Assembly (NCBI GenBank): GCA_038744785.1
Contig: JBCDLX010000002.1
Span: 1-64,000, forward strand
Source: Ovoidimarina sp038744785
Lineage (GTDB): Bacteria > Pseudomonadota > Alphaproteobacteria > Rhodobacterales > Rhodobacteraceae
Direction of reading: 5' to 3'
DNA: 64,000 nt
Of this stretch, positions 42,664 through 51,307 are shown piece after piece; within the stretch, counting starts at the first letter, position 1; every line of letters starts with the position of its first letter. Under the pieces are notes generated by a model, which saw only the letters and a list, made by a program, of their open reading frames with translations, did no database searches and was not told where the DNA came from. Position numbers and translations under genes: made by a program.

Positions 42664-43875
42664 ATGCCAGATCAACGCCTCCCCGTCACAGTTCTTTCTG
42701 GATTTCTTGGAGCAGGAAAAACCACGTTACTCAATCGAGTACTCAACAATCGCGAGGGTCGCCGCGTCGCGGTAATCGTAAACGATATGTCTGAAATAAA
42801 CATCGATGCAGACCTCGTACGCGCGGATACCGAACTCAGCCGCACCGATGAAACTCTTGTAGAGATGTCCAACGGATGCATTTGCTGCACTTTGCGCGAC
42901 GATCTGCTTGAAGAAGTACGTCGCCTCGCCGGGGAGGGACGCTTTGACTACCTTCTGATCGAGTCCACTGGCATTTCAGAGCCATTGCCCGTCGCGGCGA
43001 CTTTCGATTTTCGCGACGAGTACGGCGAGAGCCTTTCTGATGTGTCGCGCCTCGACACCATGGTGACGGTTGTCGATGCGGTTAACCTGACAGCGGATTA
43101 CTCCAGCCAGGATTTCCTGAGTGATCGCGGCGAGACTCTAGGAGAAGAGGACGAACGCAAGCTTGTAAACCTGCTAGTTGAGCAGATCGAATTTGCAGAC
43201 GTGGTGATCCTGAACAAGGTTACGGATGCCGGGCGCGAAAAGGTCAATGCAGCGCGCCGGATCATCCGTTCCTTGAACGCAGACGCCAAGATCATCGAAA
43301 CGGATCATTCTGAAGTACCAAGTGATGCTATCCTTGATACCGGGCTTTTCGACTTTGAGAAGGCTCATGAACATCCGATGTGGGCGAAGGAACTCTACGG
43401 GTTTGCAGACCACGTGCCGGAGACCGAAGAGTACGGCGTTGCAAGCTTTGTCTATCGTGCCCGCCAACCCTTTGAGCCGGAGAAGATCCTGAACGTTCTC
43501 AAAGGTGATTTGCCGGGCGTGATCCGCGCCAAGGGGCATTTCTGGATAGCAACCCGTCCCGGCTGGGTTGCAGAGTTCTCTTTGGCTGGGACCCTGTCGT
43601 CAATCCAGCCGCTGGGTACATGGTGGGCCTCTGTCCCAGTAGAACGTTGGCCCACCCACGAAAGCGCCCGTGCGTATATGGCTGAGCATTGGCAAGAGCC
43701 GTGGGGAGACCGGCGTCAAGAGCTCGTGTTCATTGGAGCAGGCATCGACTGGTTGGCTCTGAAAGCAGCACTCGATTCCTGCCTTTTGCCGGAGCATCTG
43801 GCACCTGGTCCCGACGCTTTACCTGAACTTCCAGACCCATTCCCCACGTGGCGACGCGCTGAGGAGGCCGCATGA
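42664..43875 (+). CDS. COG0523 (CobW/ZigA) GTP-dependent zinc metallochaperone
   Basis: A 403-residue G3E GTPase of the COG0523 family. Walker A is GFLGAGKTTLL near residue 11, followed by the metal-binding CxCC motif in MSNGCICCTLRDDLLEE (near residues 72-80). The ESTGISEPLPVA Walker B region, NKVT nucleotide specificity motif and a C-terminal CobW_C domain (SFVYRARQPFEPEKI, GHFWIATRPGWVAEFSLAG) follow. Zur-regulated members are thought to hand scarce zinc to client enzymes. The Zur-like box directly upstream and the DUF1826 neighbour support this subclass. It overlaps the next gene by 4 bases. Confidence 0.93.
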   Translation: MPDQRLPVTVLSGFLGAGKTTLLNRVLNNREGRRVAVIVNDMSEINIDADLVRADTELSRTDETLVEMSNGCICCTLRDDLLEEVRRLAGEGRFDYLLIESTGISEPLPVAATFDFRDEYGESLSDVSRLDTMVTVVDAVNLTADYSSQDFLSDRGETLGEEDERKLVNLLVEQIEFADVVILNKVTDAGREKVNAARRIIRSLNADAKIIETDHSEVPSDAILDTGLFDFEKAHEHPMWAKELYGFADHVPETEEYGVASFVYRARQPFEPEKILNVLKGDLPGVIRAKGHFWIATRPGWVAEFSLAGTLSSIQPLGTWWASVPVERWPTHESARAYMAEHWQEPWGDRRQELVFIGAGIDWLALKAALDSCLLPEHLAPGPDALPELPDPFPTWRRAEEAA

Positions 43876-44525
43876 CTCTGCATCAGGATCTCGTCCGAAA
43901 TCACAGCATCGGTGTTAGCTTGACATCGACACCCAAAGGTTTGGCATCGATCAAAGATCCGGGCTGCTACGCCGCAATCTGGAAGCGCGAACCGTTGGGG
44001 AAGTTCCAGAATTGGATTGATAGCCTGGATCCAACGACTCTACCGCGCGCACGGATCATGCTTCGCGCAGAAATGGTGCGCGAAGCGATGGTTGATTTAT
44101 CGGGTGTTCGTGCTTTGCCTGACTGTGACGAACGCACGATGCTGATAGAGGACATTGCTGCCCTGGCAGCCATATTTTCTAGCATTATGGGCAGCCGATA
44201 CCTGCGGCTGCGGCTCGATGTGATAGAGACCAATGCGTGCCGCAAATTCCATATCGATGCCGTGACCGCGCGTTTGCTCTGCACCTATCGAGGACGTGCA
44301 ACTCAATACGCAAATGTCACCATGGGCGAGGACCCGAAGCAAATCCATGATGTGCCGACAGGCTCTCCCATGATTTTGCGCGGGACAAACTGGCCCGGCG
44401 TCGCAAAACCCGAACTTCTGCACAGATCACCGCCCATTGAAGGGACCGGCGAGACACGTCTCGTGCTCGTTCTCGATCCCATCGCGGATATTGAGGCCGA
44501 TGAGGTCCGGGGACACGTACATTAA
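43872..44525 (+). CDS. DUF1826 domain protein of the zinc operon
   Basis: A 217-residue protein of the DUF1826 family, with FHIDAVTARLLCTYRGRATQYA, IHDVPTGSPMILRGTNWPG, LLHRSPPIEGTGETRLVLVLDP and conserved histidines that could bind metal. DUF1826 genes are commonly found beside COG0523 genes in Zur regulons of proteobacteria. The sequence suggests a 2-oxoglutarate-oxygenase-like cupin tail (HxD and a later His) but I would not assign an activity. ATGA overlap with the GTPase gene and a 24-base gap to the next gene indicate one operon. Confidence 0.85.
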   Translation: MTLHQDLVRNHSIGVSLTSTPKGLASIKDPGCYAAIWKREPLGKFQNWIDSLDPTTLPRARIMLRAEMVREAMVDLSGVRALPDCDERTMLIEDIAALAAIFSSIMGSRYLRLRLDVIETNACRKFHIDAVTARLLCTYRGRATQYANVTMGEDPKQIHDVPTGSPMILRGTNWPGVAKPELLHRSPPIEGTGETRLVLVLDPIADIEADEVRGHVH

Positions 44526-44549
44526 GCAATCATTCAGGGAGGACATCAC

Positions 44550-45713
44550 ATGAAAACGCGTGCGGCCATTGCATGGGAACCAAACCGACCACTTGAAATC
44601 GAAGAGATTGATCTGGACGGCCCAAAAGAAGGCGAGGTTCTGGTGCGGATTGTTACCACCAGCCTTTGCCATACAGATGTATTTACACTGTCGGGCGAAG
44701 ACCCAGAGGGTCTCTTTCCGTGTGTTCTGGGCCACGAAGGCTGCGGGATTGTCGAGGAAATCGGCACGGGCGTGACCTCAGTTAAGCCCGGCGACCATGT
44801 GATCCCCCTATATGTACCAGAGGATCCAAACTGCCCTTACATCCAGTCTGGAAAAACCAATCTGTGCCAGACAATACGCGCTACGCAAGGTGCCGGTGTC
44901 ATGCCGGATGGCACTTCGCGCTTCTCCCACAGGGGCAAGGAAATCAAGCACTATATGGGCACAAGCACATTTAGCGAATACACGGTGCTGCCTGAAATCT
45001 CGGTCGCCAAGATTTCAAGAGACGCGCCGTTGTCCAAGGCCTCGGTCATGGGATGCGCCGTCCCGACAGGTATCGGCGCTGTCCGCAACACAGCTAAAGT
45101 TGAACCGGGTTCGACCGTCGCCGTATTCGGCCTCGGCGCTGTTGGGATGGCCGTCATTCAAGGGGCGGTTCTGAAAGGGGCTTCGCGCATTATCGGCATT
45201 GATGTGAACCCAAATAAATTTCCGCTGGCACAGTCCTTGGGCGCAACAGAATGCGTAAATCCCAAAGATCACTCGACGCCAATCCATGAGGTGTTGATTG
45301 ATATGACGAACGGTGGCTTGGACTATACTTTTGAAGCAGTCGGCAACGTGGATCTGATGCGTTCTGCTTTAGAGGCCTGTCACAAAGGTTGGGGTGAGTG
45401 CACCGTCATCGGTGTCGCGGGCGCCGGCCAGGAAATCTCGACCCGCCCTTTCCAGCTTGTGACCGGTCGCGTCTGGCGCGGCACGGCATTCGGCGGCGTT
45501 CTGGGTCGCAGTCAACTCCCTGGGATGGTGGACGAATGGCTACGAGGTGATTTTAGCGTCGACCCCTACATCACACATCACATGAACCATAGTCAGATTA
45601 ACACCGCATTTGACCTTCTGAAGGCAGGGCAGTCGATCCGATCTGTCATTCACTTCCAGCCTAATGAAACTATGACTGTGAATTCGTTGCCGGGGCAGAT
45701 CGTGCCCGAATGA
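44550..45713 (+). CDS. Class III alcohol dehydrogenase / S-(hydroxymethyl)glutathione dehydrogenase paralogue lacking full structural-zinc site
   Basis: A 387-residue class III alcohol dehydrogenase, the enzyme that oxidises S-(hydroxymethyl)glutathione in formaldehyde detoxification. Catalytic zinc ligands are present: Cys in SLCHTD, His in GHEGCG and Cys in MGCAVPTG. The NAD motif is GLGAVGMAV. The structural-zinc loop, normally CxxCxxC...C, reads PEDPNCPYIQSGKTNLC. The first and third cysteines are Asp and Ile, so only two of four ligands remain. It lies in the Zur-like operon 24 bases after DUF1826, so it may be a zinc-sparing paralogue expressed when zinc is short. Confidence 0.9.
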   Translation: MKTRAAIAWEPNRPLEIEEIDLDGPKEGEVLVRIVTTSLCHTDVFTLSGEDPEGLFPCVLGHEGCGIVEEIGTGVTSVKPGDHVIPLYVPEDPNCPYIQSGKTNLCQTIRATQGAGVMPDGTSRFSHRGKEIKHYMGTSTFSEYTVLPEISVAKISRDAPLSKASVMGCAVPTGIGAVRNTAKVEPGSTVAVFGLGAVGMAVIQGAVLKGASRIIGIDVNPNKFPLAQSLGATECVNPKDHSTPIHEVLIDMTNGGLDYTFEAVGNVDLMRSALEACHKGWGECTVIGVAGAGQEISTRPFQLVTGRVWRGTAFGGVLGRSQLPGMVDEWLRGDFSVDPYITHHMNHSQINTAFDLLKAGQSIRSVIHFQPNETMTVNSLPGQIVPE

Positions 45714-46090
45714 GGTGTGGTTCCGGCAGGGCGAGCGGGGACCGCCGATCTTCGATACGCATTGCCGGAACAAACAGCGACATTCAAAAAGTAATTAGCC
45801 GTCGAGCGCATGGGTTTCTCCTGGGTACGAGGTGTCCTTGCTAGAGAGCCACTTGTCGCGCCATCTACAGTATCGACGATTGCTGCGGCCAAAGCGAATG
45901 CTGGCTTCGTCAAGCGACCTGTTCCATGCACACTGCACCTTTGCAGAGGAAGGCATCAATGACCGGTTTCCCCGCACACAACAGCGTCTGCGATCGAGCG
46001 ATAGCAGCAGTTTTTGTGCTGCGATCTCGCGCAACGCAGAAACTGAACTCATGGGTTGGGGCGTGTTGCCGTCATCTAAGACATTTTGTC
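45714..46090. other. Stretch between the zinc operon and the recombinase remnant
   Basis: No family could be recognised on either strand. Long overlapping frames exist on both strands but look like shadows. This is probably degraded DNA. Confidence 0.5.
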
Positions 46091-46407
46091 GGATGACCGG
46101 AGCCGACAGAGTGGCGGACATTGCCGGGTGCAAGCTCTGGTCGGTGATCCTGATCGCCAATGACGCACGCGCGAAAGGTTGGCGCCGGGCTCTGCGCCAA
46201 GGTGAGTATCTCGGCACCATCGCCGGCTGCGATGGGACCACGGTGAAATATCTCGGCGAAATGCTGCCCGTCTCCTTCCTCTCGACAAAGCTGGTGCGTG
46301 CGATCCTCGTTGGCACGCATCCTTCGGCGCTGACGACGAACTGGATCCGTCGGCACGGCGTGCCAGCATCCTTGGAGGAACAGGACGCGATCTTCGCGCA
46401 GCTCTGA
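46091..46407 (+). pseudogene. C-terminal remnant of a serine site-specific recombinase
   Basis: The frame ending at 46407 reads ARAKGWRRALRQGEYLGTIA, VKYLGEMLPVSFLSTKLVRAIL and ends GVPASLEEQDAIFAQL. This follows the C-terminal pattern of the large alphaproteobacterial resolvase/invertase-family recombinases (WRRxLxxGxY, the helix with YLGxLLxLxxLAPxIVxAIL, and a final EQ). The catalytic N-terminal serine domain is not present. It lies 175 bases from the 3-prime end of tRNA-Ser, suggesting a relic of an integrated element. Confidence 0.6.
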
Positions 46408-46582
46408 GCGTCGCTGAAGGAGCTACGTCCACCTCGAAGACCCTGGTCTTTGAGATTTCTGGCCAAATGCCGTGCCCTCTCGCCTTGGAGGCCGGTCTCT
46501 GGATGCAAAGTTAGTCGTTAGCACCCTGAAATACCACGGAAAGTGCGCATCGACGCAAGATCGAATGGAATACGGGAATGTG

Positions 46583-46672
46583 TGGCGGAGAGACAGGGAT
46601 TCGAACCCTGGGTGGGCTTGCACCCACAACGGTTTTCGAGACCGCCCCGTTCGACCACTCCGGCACCTCTCC
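46583..46672 (-). tRNA. tRNA-Ser (anticodon CGA)
   Basis: On the minus strand a 90-base cloverleaf starts GGAGAGGTGCCGGAGTGG at 46672 and ends CTCTCCGCCA at 46583, so CCA is encoded. The acceptor stem GGAGAGG pairs with CCTGTCTCTCC region bases. The anticodon loop CTCGAAA gives anticodon CGA, reading UCG. A long variable arm (GTTGTGGGTGCAAGCCCACCC) is typical of serine tRNAs, and the T-arm GGTTCGAATCC is canonical. Its 3-prime end points toward the recombinase remnant. Confidence 0.96.
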
Positions 46673-46790
46673 GCGAAGGGTCGCGCCGCGGGATAGGGCA
46701 TCGGCGCGCTGGGCGCAAGCCACTTTCCCACCCTTGGAAACCCGGGCCAGACGACCTAGCCTTAGTGTGTTGCTCTTAAGGATTGCCCTC

Positions 46791-47615
46791 ATGCTTCGCG
46801 CCGCCCTGATCGCCCTTACCTTCGCCATACTCCCGACGGTTGCTTTGGCCGATCGGTCCGAAAAGCTCGACACCTTGTTCCGAGCGCTTGGGCTGCCAGA
46901 GGTCTTGGACGTCATGCATGCCGAGGGGATCGACTATGGCGTCGATATGCAGGACCAGATGTTCCCCGGACGCGGCGGGCCGTCCTGGTCGGCTGTGGTA
47001 GAGCAGATTTATGACACCAGTCGGATGTCGCGGACGGTCGGTGAAGCGCTTGAGCGTGGTCTGGACGATGACGATCTTGACCCGCTGCTTGATTTCTTCA
47101 CCTCAGCGCGCGGCGAACGCATCATCGGGTTCGAGGTCTCCGCCCGCGAGGCCATGGTCGACGAAGCCGTGGAAGAAGCCGCTGAAGAGGCGTTGACCGA
47201 GATGCGGGCGAACGAGGATCCGCGGCTGGAACTGATAGAGGAATATGTGGCGGCGAACGACCTTGTTGCTTCGAACGTCATGGGCGCAATGAACGCCAAT
47301 TACGCGTTCTACCTGGGCATGGTCGATGCCGGTGCCTTGGATCGCAGCATGACCGAAAGTGACATTCTGGCCGATGTCTGGGCGCAGGAGGATGAAATCC
47401 GCGCGGACACGGAAACCTGGGTCTATTCCTATCTTGCAATGGCCTACCAGCCGCTTGAGGACGCCGATCTTGAAGCCTATGTCGCGCTGTCTGAGACAGA
47501 GGCGGGGCGGGCGCTGAACCGCGCGCTGTTCGCGGGCTTTGACGAGATGTATGTTGGGATCAGCCGCGCGCTTGGGCTGGCTGCGGCGCGCTTTATGACG
47601 GGCGAGGACATCTAA
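46791..47615 (+). CDS. DUF2059-like secreted protein
   Basis: A 274-residue protein with a signal peptide (MLRAALIALTFAILPTVALA, cleavage before DRSE). A mostly helical, acidic body follows, with the pattern LDTLFRALGLPEVLDVMHAEG and repeated AYVALSETEAGRALNRALFAGFDEMY, as in DUF2059 proteins. The frame is open further upstream across the tRNA, but the ATG at 46791 opens the signal peptide and is the real start. The function is unknown; it is predicted periplasmic. Confidence 0.8.
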   Translation: MLRAALIALTFAILPTVALADRSEKLDTLFRALGLPEVLDVMHAEGIDYGVDMQDQMFPGRGGPSWSAVVEQIYDTSRMSRTVGEALERGLDDDDLDPLLDFFTSARGERIIGFEVSAREAMVDEAVEEAAEEALTEMRANEDPRLELIEEYVAANDLVASNVMGAMNANYAFYLGMVDAGALDRSMTESDILADVWAQEDEIRADTETWVYSYLAMAYQPLEDADLEAYVALSETEAGRALNRALFAGFDEMYVGISRALGLAAARFMTGEDI

Positions 47616-47621
47616 GCCCCG

Positions 47622-48332
47622 CTAGTCGGCATCGAGCGAACGGATAAACGAAACAGACAGGTCCCAGCGCGGTTTGGGACCACGTTTAGTTGTGGCCAGC
47701 CGCGGCCTATTCCGCGTAAGAAGCCAGGCCCAAAGCGGCGAAAAGAACGCCAACGTCCAACAGAACAGGAAAACAACGACGCCTGCGCGCTCCATCGGCG
47801 TGTCGACAGGTCCGCCAACGGGCGCGCCGACCAGCCAGCCCCACAACATGGCGGCACCCATCGCCAAGAAACTGCCCGCGACGCCGCCGATGATCAAAAG
47901 AACCACAGCACCGCCCCAGTCCAGGCGCCCGGGCGACACCCAGATATCGGGGGGTGGCGCTGCATCGAACTCGCGCGCGTAGACATCGCTGGCCGCGTCG
48001 TAGAACGCACGCAGCGCGGACGCGTCCTCTCGCAGGTCGGGGTCGCGATGCAGTGGGCCAGAAAGGCGTGGCTCGAGGTCGGTCCAGTAAGACTGGGTGT
48101 ATGTCAGATGGACCCGCCAGGCCGCATCGATCGGCTCTGGCGGGGTAGGGGGCACGTCAACGATCTGTGTGATGTACAGAAACCGCCGATATTCGGTGAT
48201 GACGCGCTCGGTGTCTGAACCGCTCCAGCCCTGTGCGTCTGCAAGCTTCGCCGAGAACGGCAGGCTTGCGTCTGGCGCGTCCAGTTCCATCGCCGCGATT
48301 GATCGCCACAGATCAGACCGGGTCAGTGTCAT
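47622..48332 (-). CDS. Membrane protein with glycine-rich-domain-protein-like N-terminus (paralogue 1)
   Basis: A 236-residue protein. The N-terminal 120 residues include VITEYRRFLYITQIVDVPPTPPEPIDAAWRVHLTYTQSYW and EDASALRAFYDAASDVYAREF, related to the plant/bacterial GRDP-like fold. Two hydrophobic helices follow (about residues 140-165 and 185-205). It overlaps its paralogue (48329) by 4 bases and is downstream of it. Here the conserved WHxH of the paralogue is WRVH. The role is unknown. Confidence 0.75.
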   Translation of the reverse strand: MTLTRSDLWRSIAAMELDAPDASLPFSAKLADAQGWSGSDTERVITEYRRFLYITQIVDVPPTPPEPIDAAWRVHLTYTQSYWTDLEPRLSGPLHRDPDLREDASALRAFYDAASDVYAREFDAAPPPDIWVSPGRLDWGGAVVLLIIGGVAGSFLAMGAAMLWGWLVGAPVGGPVDTPMERAGVVVFLFCWTLAFFSPLWAWLLTRNRPRLATTKRGPKPRWDLSVSFIRSLDAD

Positions 48333-48997
48333 CCGCCGCACCCTCCGCAACCCGATCCGCCGTCGGAATTGCCAGAGCCATATTTGGGCCCCGGCACTTT
48401 TGGGCGCAGTATCTCATGGCCGATAGCGGTGACTGCGATCCCCACGATGAACATCGCGAAGCCGAACCCGAACAGCAGATAGACAAGCCAAGCCGCCAGA
48501 AGCCCGGCGGGAACACTGAACACCTTTGCCATCCATGCGCGTTGCGCGTCAGCGCGCCGCTGATCTTCTGTGCGGTTTACCCAGATATCCGCCGGGGGAT
48601 CGGTTGCGAACTCCTGTCGGTAGAGCGCGCGGGTCGCATCATACTGTGCGGCGTAGCGCGGCATCTCCTCTGTGCTCTTGCAGGGTTCGTGGTGGAGGAT
48701 TTCACCAAAAGCCCCATGGCAAAACGACAGATAGTCACGCGTGTCCACCATATGTTCGTGCCATACCATGTCGAGGACTTCAGATGGCGTTGATTGCCGA
48801 TCGGAGACGCGGGCGAGGTAGAGGAACCTTCGGTACTCTTCGATGGCTTGGCGCGCGTAGTCTTCGGTCCAGTTCCGGGACGCTTGCAGGCGCGCCTCAA
48901 GGGCCGAGGTTGGTACAGCTTTTCGTTCCTTGGAGCCCGGCGCGCGTCGTCGCAGTGGCTGGGATTCGACATCCGACCAAAGTTGAGGATCGCGCAT
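48329..48997 (-). CDS. Membrane protein with WHxH motif and Cys/Gly-rich tail (paralogue 2)
   Basis: A 222-residue protein with the same layout as its neighbour: AIEEYRRFLYLARVSDRQSTPSEVLDMVWHEHMVDTRDYLSFCHGAF, then a hydrophobic region (about 150-190) and a tail ending GGSGCGGCGG. WHEHM is the conserved histidine pair of the GRDP-like family. The ATG at 48997 gives a sensible N-terminus; an upstream ATG at 49102 adds residues without resemblance. The gene is cotranscribed with paralogue 1. No function known. Confidence 0.75.
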   Translation of the reverse strand: MRDPQLWSDVESQPLRRRAPGSKERKAVPTSALEARLQASRNWTEDYARQAIEEYRRFLYLARVSDRQSTPSEVLDMVWHEHMVDTRDYLSFCHGAFGEILHHEPCKSTEEMPRYAAQYDATRALYRQEFATDPPADIWVNRTEDQRRADAQRAWMAKVFSVPAGLLAAWLVYLLFGFGFAMFIVGIAVTAIGHEILRPKVPGPKYGSGNSDGGSGCGGCGG

Positions 48998-49159
48998 CTG
49001 TGCTCCGCCAGTACCGCCCCCCGCGTGATCGATACCACAAAACACTCGCCGCCAGAACCACCGGATCATTGCTGCCGAAACGGGACGACCGGCGCGCAAC
49101 ACTCCGATGATCTAGACGCGGAAGTCGCTCGACCGAGGCGCGCAGGCCCGGTTACGATG

Positions 49160-51307
49160 CTATTTTACCTTAAAGCTGAACACACCGTCCCAATCCGGTG
49201 GCGGCGGCGATGTGATGAAACTCTGGCAGCGGTCGATATAAGTGTCGATCAAAGCGGTGGACGCGGCCGACGCGCGGTGCGCTGTAAGCGCATCGAGCGC
49301 GGCTTGCCAAGATTGTGCGCGATAAAGCGCATAGCATGCGTCCCATGCCGCCACCTCTGCCCGCGTTTCCGGGCTCACCGGGAACGTGCCGCCGTCGTTG
49401 GCATCCCCCATAAGCTCGAGGATCTTCACAGGCTTGCTTGTGCCAACGGGCGAGACGACGTCAACTTCTCGAAACAAGAACTGGCTTGAGGTGATCTCGG
49501 CCACAGCCTCGGAGACCAGAACCCGGGTTCCGTACTGCTTGTTAAGGCTTTCCAGCCGGGAGGCGAGATTTACCACCGCACCAAGCGCCGTGTACTGCAT
49601 CCGCGAAAGGGACCCAACGTTGCCGACAATCACTCGTCCGGTGTGCAGACCGAAACGCGTGCGAAGCGGTAATAGAGGCGAGTCTTCTGTGCCGGAGTTT
49701 AATTGATCCTCTGCGCGCAGGCAGGCCAAAACTGCCCGACAGCCGTTCTCGACATGCTTTGGATCGTCCAGCGGTGCGTTCCACATCGCCATGATCGCAT
49801 CGCCGATGTACTTGTCGACCGTACCGCCTGTTTCGGCGATTCGAGTTTCCATTACTTCGAAGTATTGCGACAGGGCCGGCATCAGGTCTTCTGGTTCCAA
49901 GCTTTCGGTACTGGCGGTGAAGCCTTGGAGGTCGGAAAAAAGGAGCGTAACCTCCCGCGAGGTGCCGCCGACACCGATCTGTTCGCCGCTCGACACGATC
50001 GACCGCACCAGATCTTTTGGAACATACGCTCCGAAACTGGACAGCCCGGCCTTCATGCTGGTCATCGCTGTTTCCAGGTCGGAGACTTCTTGGATCGCTG
50101 ATCTCAGGTTAAGATCCTCGCCCAGCTCAAAATTGCTGATCCGCCGTGCTTCGTCTGCGACCAATCGCAGGCTCGCCCCCAACAGCCGAGCCACGACCAG
50201 GGTGCTTGCAATCGCCACGATCAGGACCAAACCGCTAATCTGAAGCGCTCGTGCGGTTGTCCGTTTGATATCGCCCACAAATTCGTCTTCGGGAACGGTC
50301 AGCCCGAGTGTGGGCTCAGCGCCAAAGATACGTGGGATCGGGGCGACCGAGGCGATATGGACCTCGGGGCCTGCGTCTTCCGCTGTTGGTGTCGTGAAGC
50401 GGAAGAATGCATCTCCGTCGTCCCGGTATTGCGACACTGCGCCTTCGATCACGGTGCTTTGGATCTCGACATCTTGCGCGTCGGTCGATGTGACGAACCG
50501 CGCGCCTTCGCCCCCGGCCCGTGATCCGGTGTAGGACATCAAACGGCCGTCGTCATCGAGCATAAACACCAGACCGTGCGCGCCGACCCGCAAATCCTCG
50601 AGAATGCCCGACAGCGCAGACAAGGTCATATCGATGCCGGCAACTCCGATAACACGCCCAGAGCCGTCTTCGATGCGCTGGGCAAACGTCACGCCTGGGC
50701 GGCCAGTACTTTCGAACCGGTAGAGCTGTGTGATATAAAGGTTCTCTGTCTCTACTCCACCAGTGAACCAGGGGCGTTCCCTGGGGTCGTAGGTTGGCGT
50801 CCCAATGTGGAACGGTTCCACTGTACCGTCTTCGTTCGACCAGTAGTAGGTTTCTGTCCGCGCTTCGGGAGGGCCATCAATGATCCGCAAGACGCGCGTC
50901 GCCCATTCCGGAACCGGAGTGTCCGAAGGCCCAAAGGATGTGATTTCATCGGACAATAGGACGTTTTGATAGAACGCTCCGTCTTCGCCGAGCCCAAAAT
51001 AGAGCCCGTAGTAGTGATCGTTGCCGCGGGCGAGGGCGTGCAGGACGTCAAGCCCCGCAAGTGATCGCGCCTCTTCCGGAAATTCTCCGACGAAACTTGC
51101 CGCCGAGGTAACGGCCCGGCCCGTTGCGCGTATGCTGGCCAACATGCCGTCCACGGATTGTGCGCGGGCTTGGGCCATGTCGGATTCCGCAGTGCGAAGC
51201 GCAAGGTCCCGATTTCCGAAATACAAGAAGGCGACAACGATCCCCAAAAGAAGCGCAGTCAAAAGCGTAAACGACGTTGCAACGCCGATCTGCAGACGCA
51301 CGCGCAT
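49160..51307 (-). CDS. Membrane-bound Cache-domain adenylate/guanylate cyclase
   Basis: A 715-residue class III nucleotidyl cyclase. It has an N-terminal membrane helix (about residues 8-32), then a periplasmic double-Cache-like sensor (YYGLYFGLGEDGAFYQNV, WFTGGVETENLYITQLYRF, VIGVAGIDMTLSALSGIL), a second helix near residue 350 and a HAMP-like linker. The catalytic domain has metal-binding Asp in LLFSDLQGFTAS and DKYIGDAIMAMWNAP. The ATG at 51307 has GAGGA upstream; GTG 51334 is an alternative. It stands alone between the paralogue pair and rplU and probably makes cAMP in response to a small extracellular ligand. Confidence 0.9.
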   Translation of the reverse strand: MRVRLQIGVATSFTLLTALLLGIVVAFLYFGNRDLALRTAESDMAQARAQSVDGMLASIRATGRAVTSAASFVGEFPEEARSLAGLDVLHALARGNDHYYGLYFGLGEDGAFYQNVLLSDEITSFGPSDTPVPEWATRVLRIIDGPPEARTETYYWSNEDGTVEPFHIGTPTYDPRERPWFTGGVETENLYITQLYRFESTGRPGVTFAQRIEDGSGRVIGVAGIDMTLSALSGILEDLRVGAHGLVFMLDDDGRLMSYTGSRAGGEGARFVTSTDAQDVEIQSTVIEGAVSQYRDDGDAFFRFTTPTAEDAGPEVHIASVAPIPRIFGAEPTLGLTVPEDEFVGDIKRTTARALQISGLVLIVAIASTLVVARLLGASLRLVADEARRISNFELGEDLNLRSAIQEVSDLETAMTSMKAGLSSFGAYVPKDLVRSIVSSGEQIGVGGTSREVTLLFSDLQGFTASTESLEPEDLMPALSQYFEVMETRIAETGGTVDKYIGDAIMAMWNAPLDDPKHVENGCRAVLACLRAEDQLNSGTEDSPLLPLRTRFGLHTGRVIVGNVGSLSRMQYTALGAVVNLASRLESLNKQYGTRVLVSEAVAEITSSQFLFREVDVVSPVGTSKPVKILELMGDANDGGTFPVSPETRAEVAAWDACYALYRAQSWQAALDALTAHRASAASTALIDTYIDRCQSFITSPPPPDWDGVFSFKVK

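Noticed and set aside
46578..46790. N-terminal extension of the DUF2059-like protein across the tRNA
   Set aside because: It reads through the tRNA-Ser gene; the ATG at 46791 directly opens a signal peptide.
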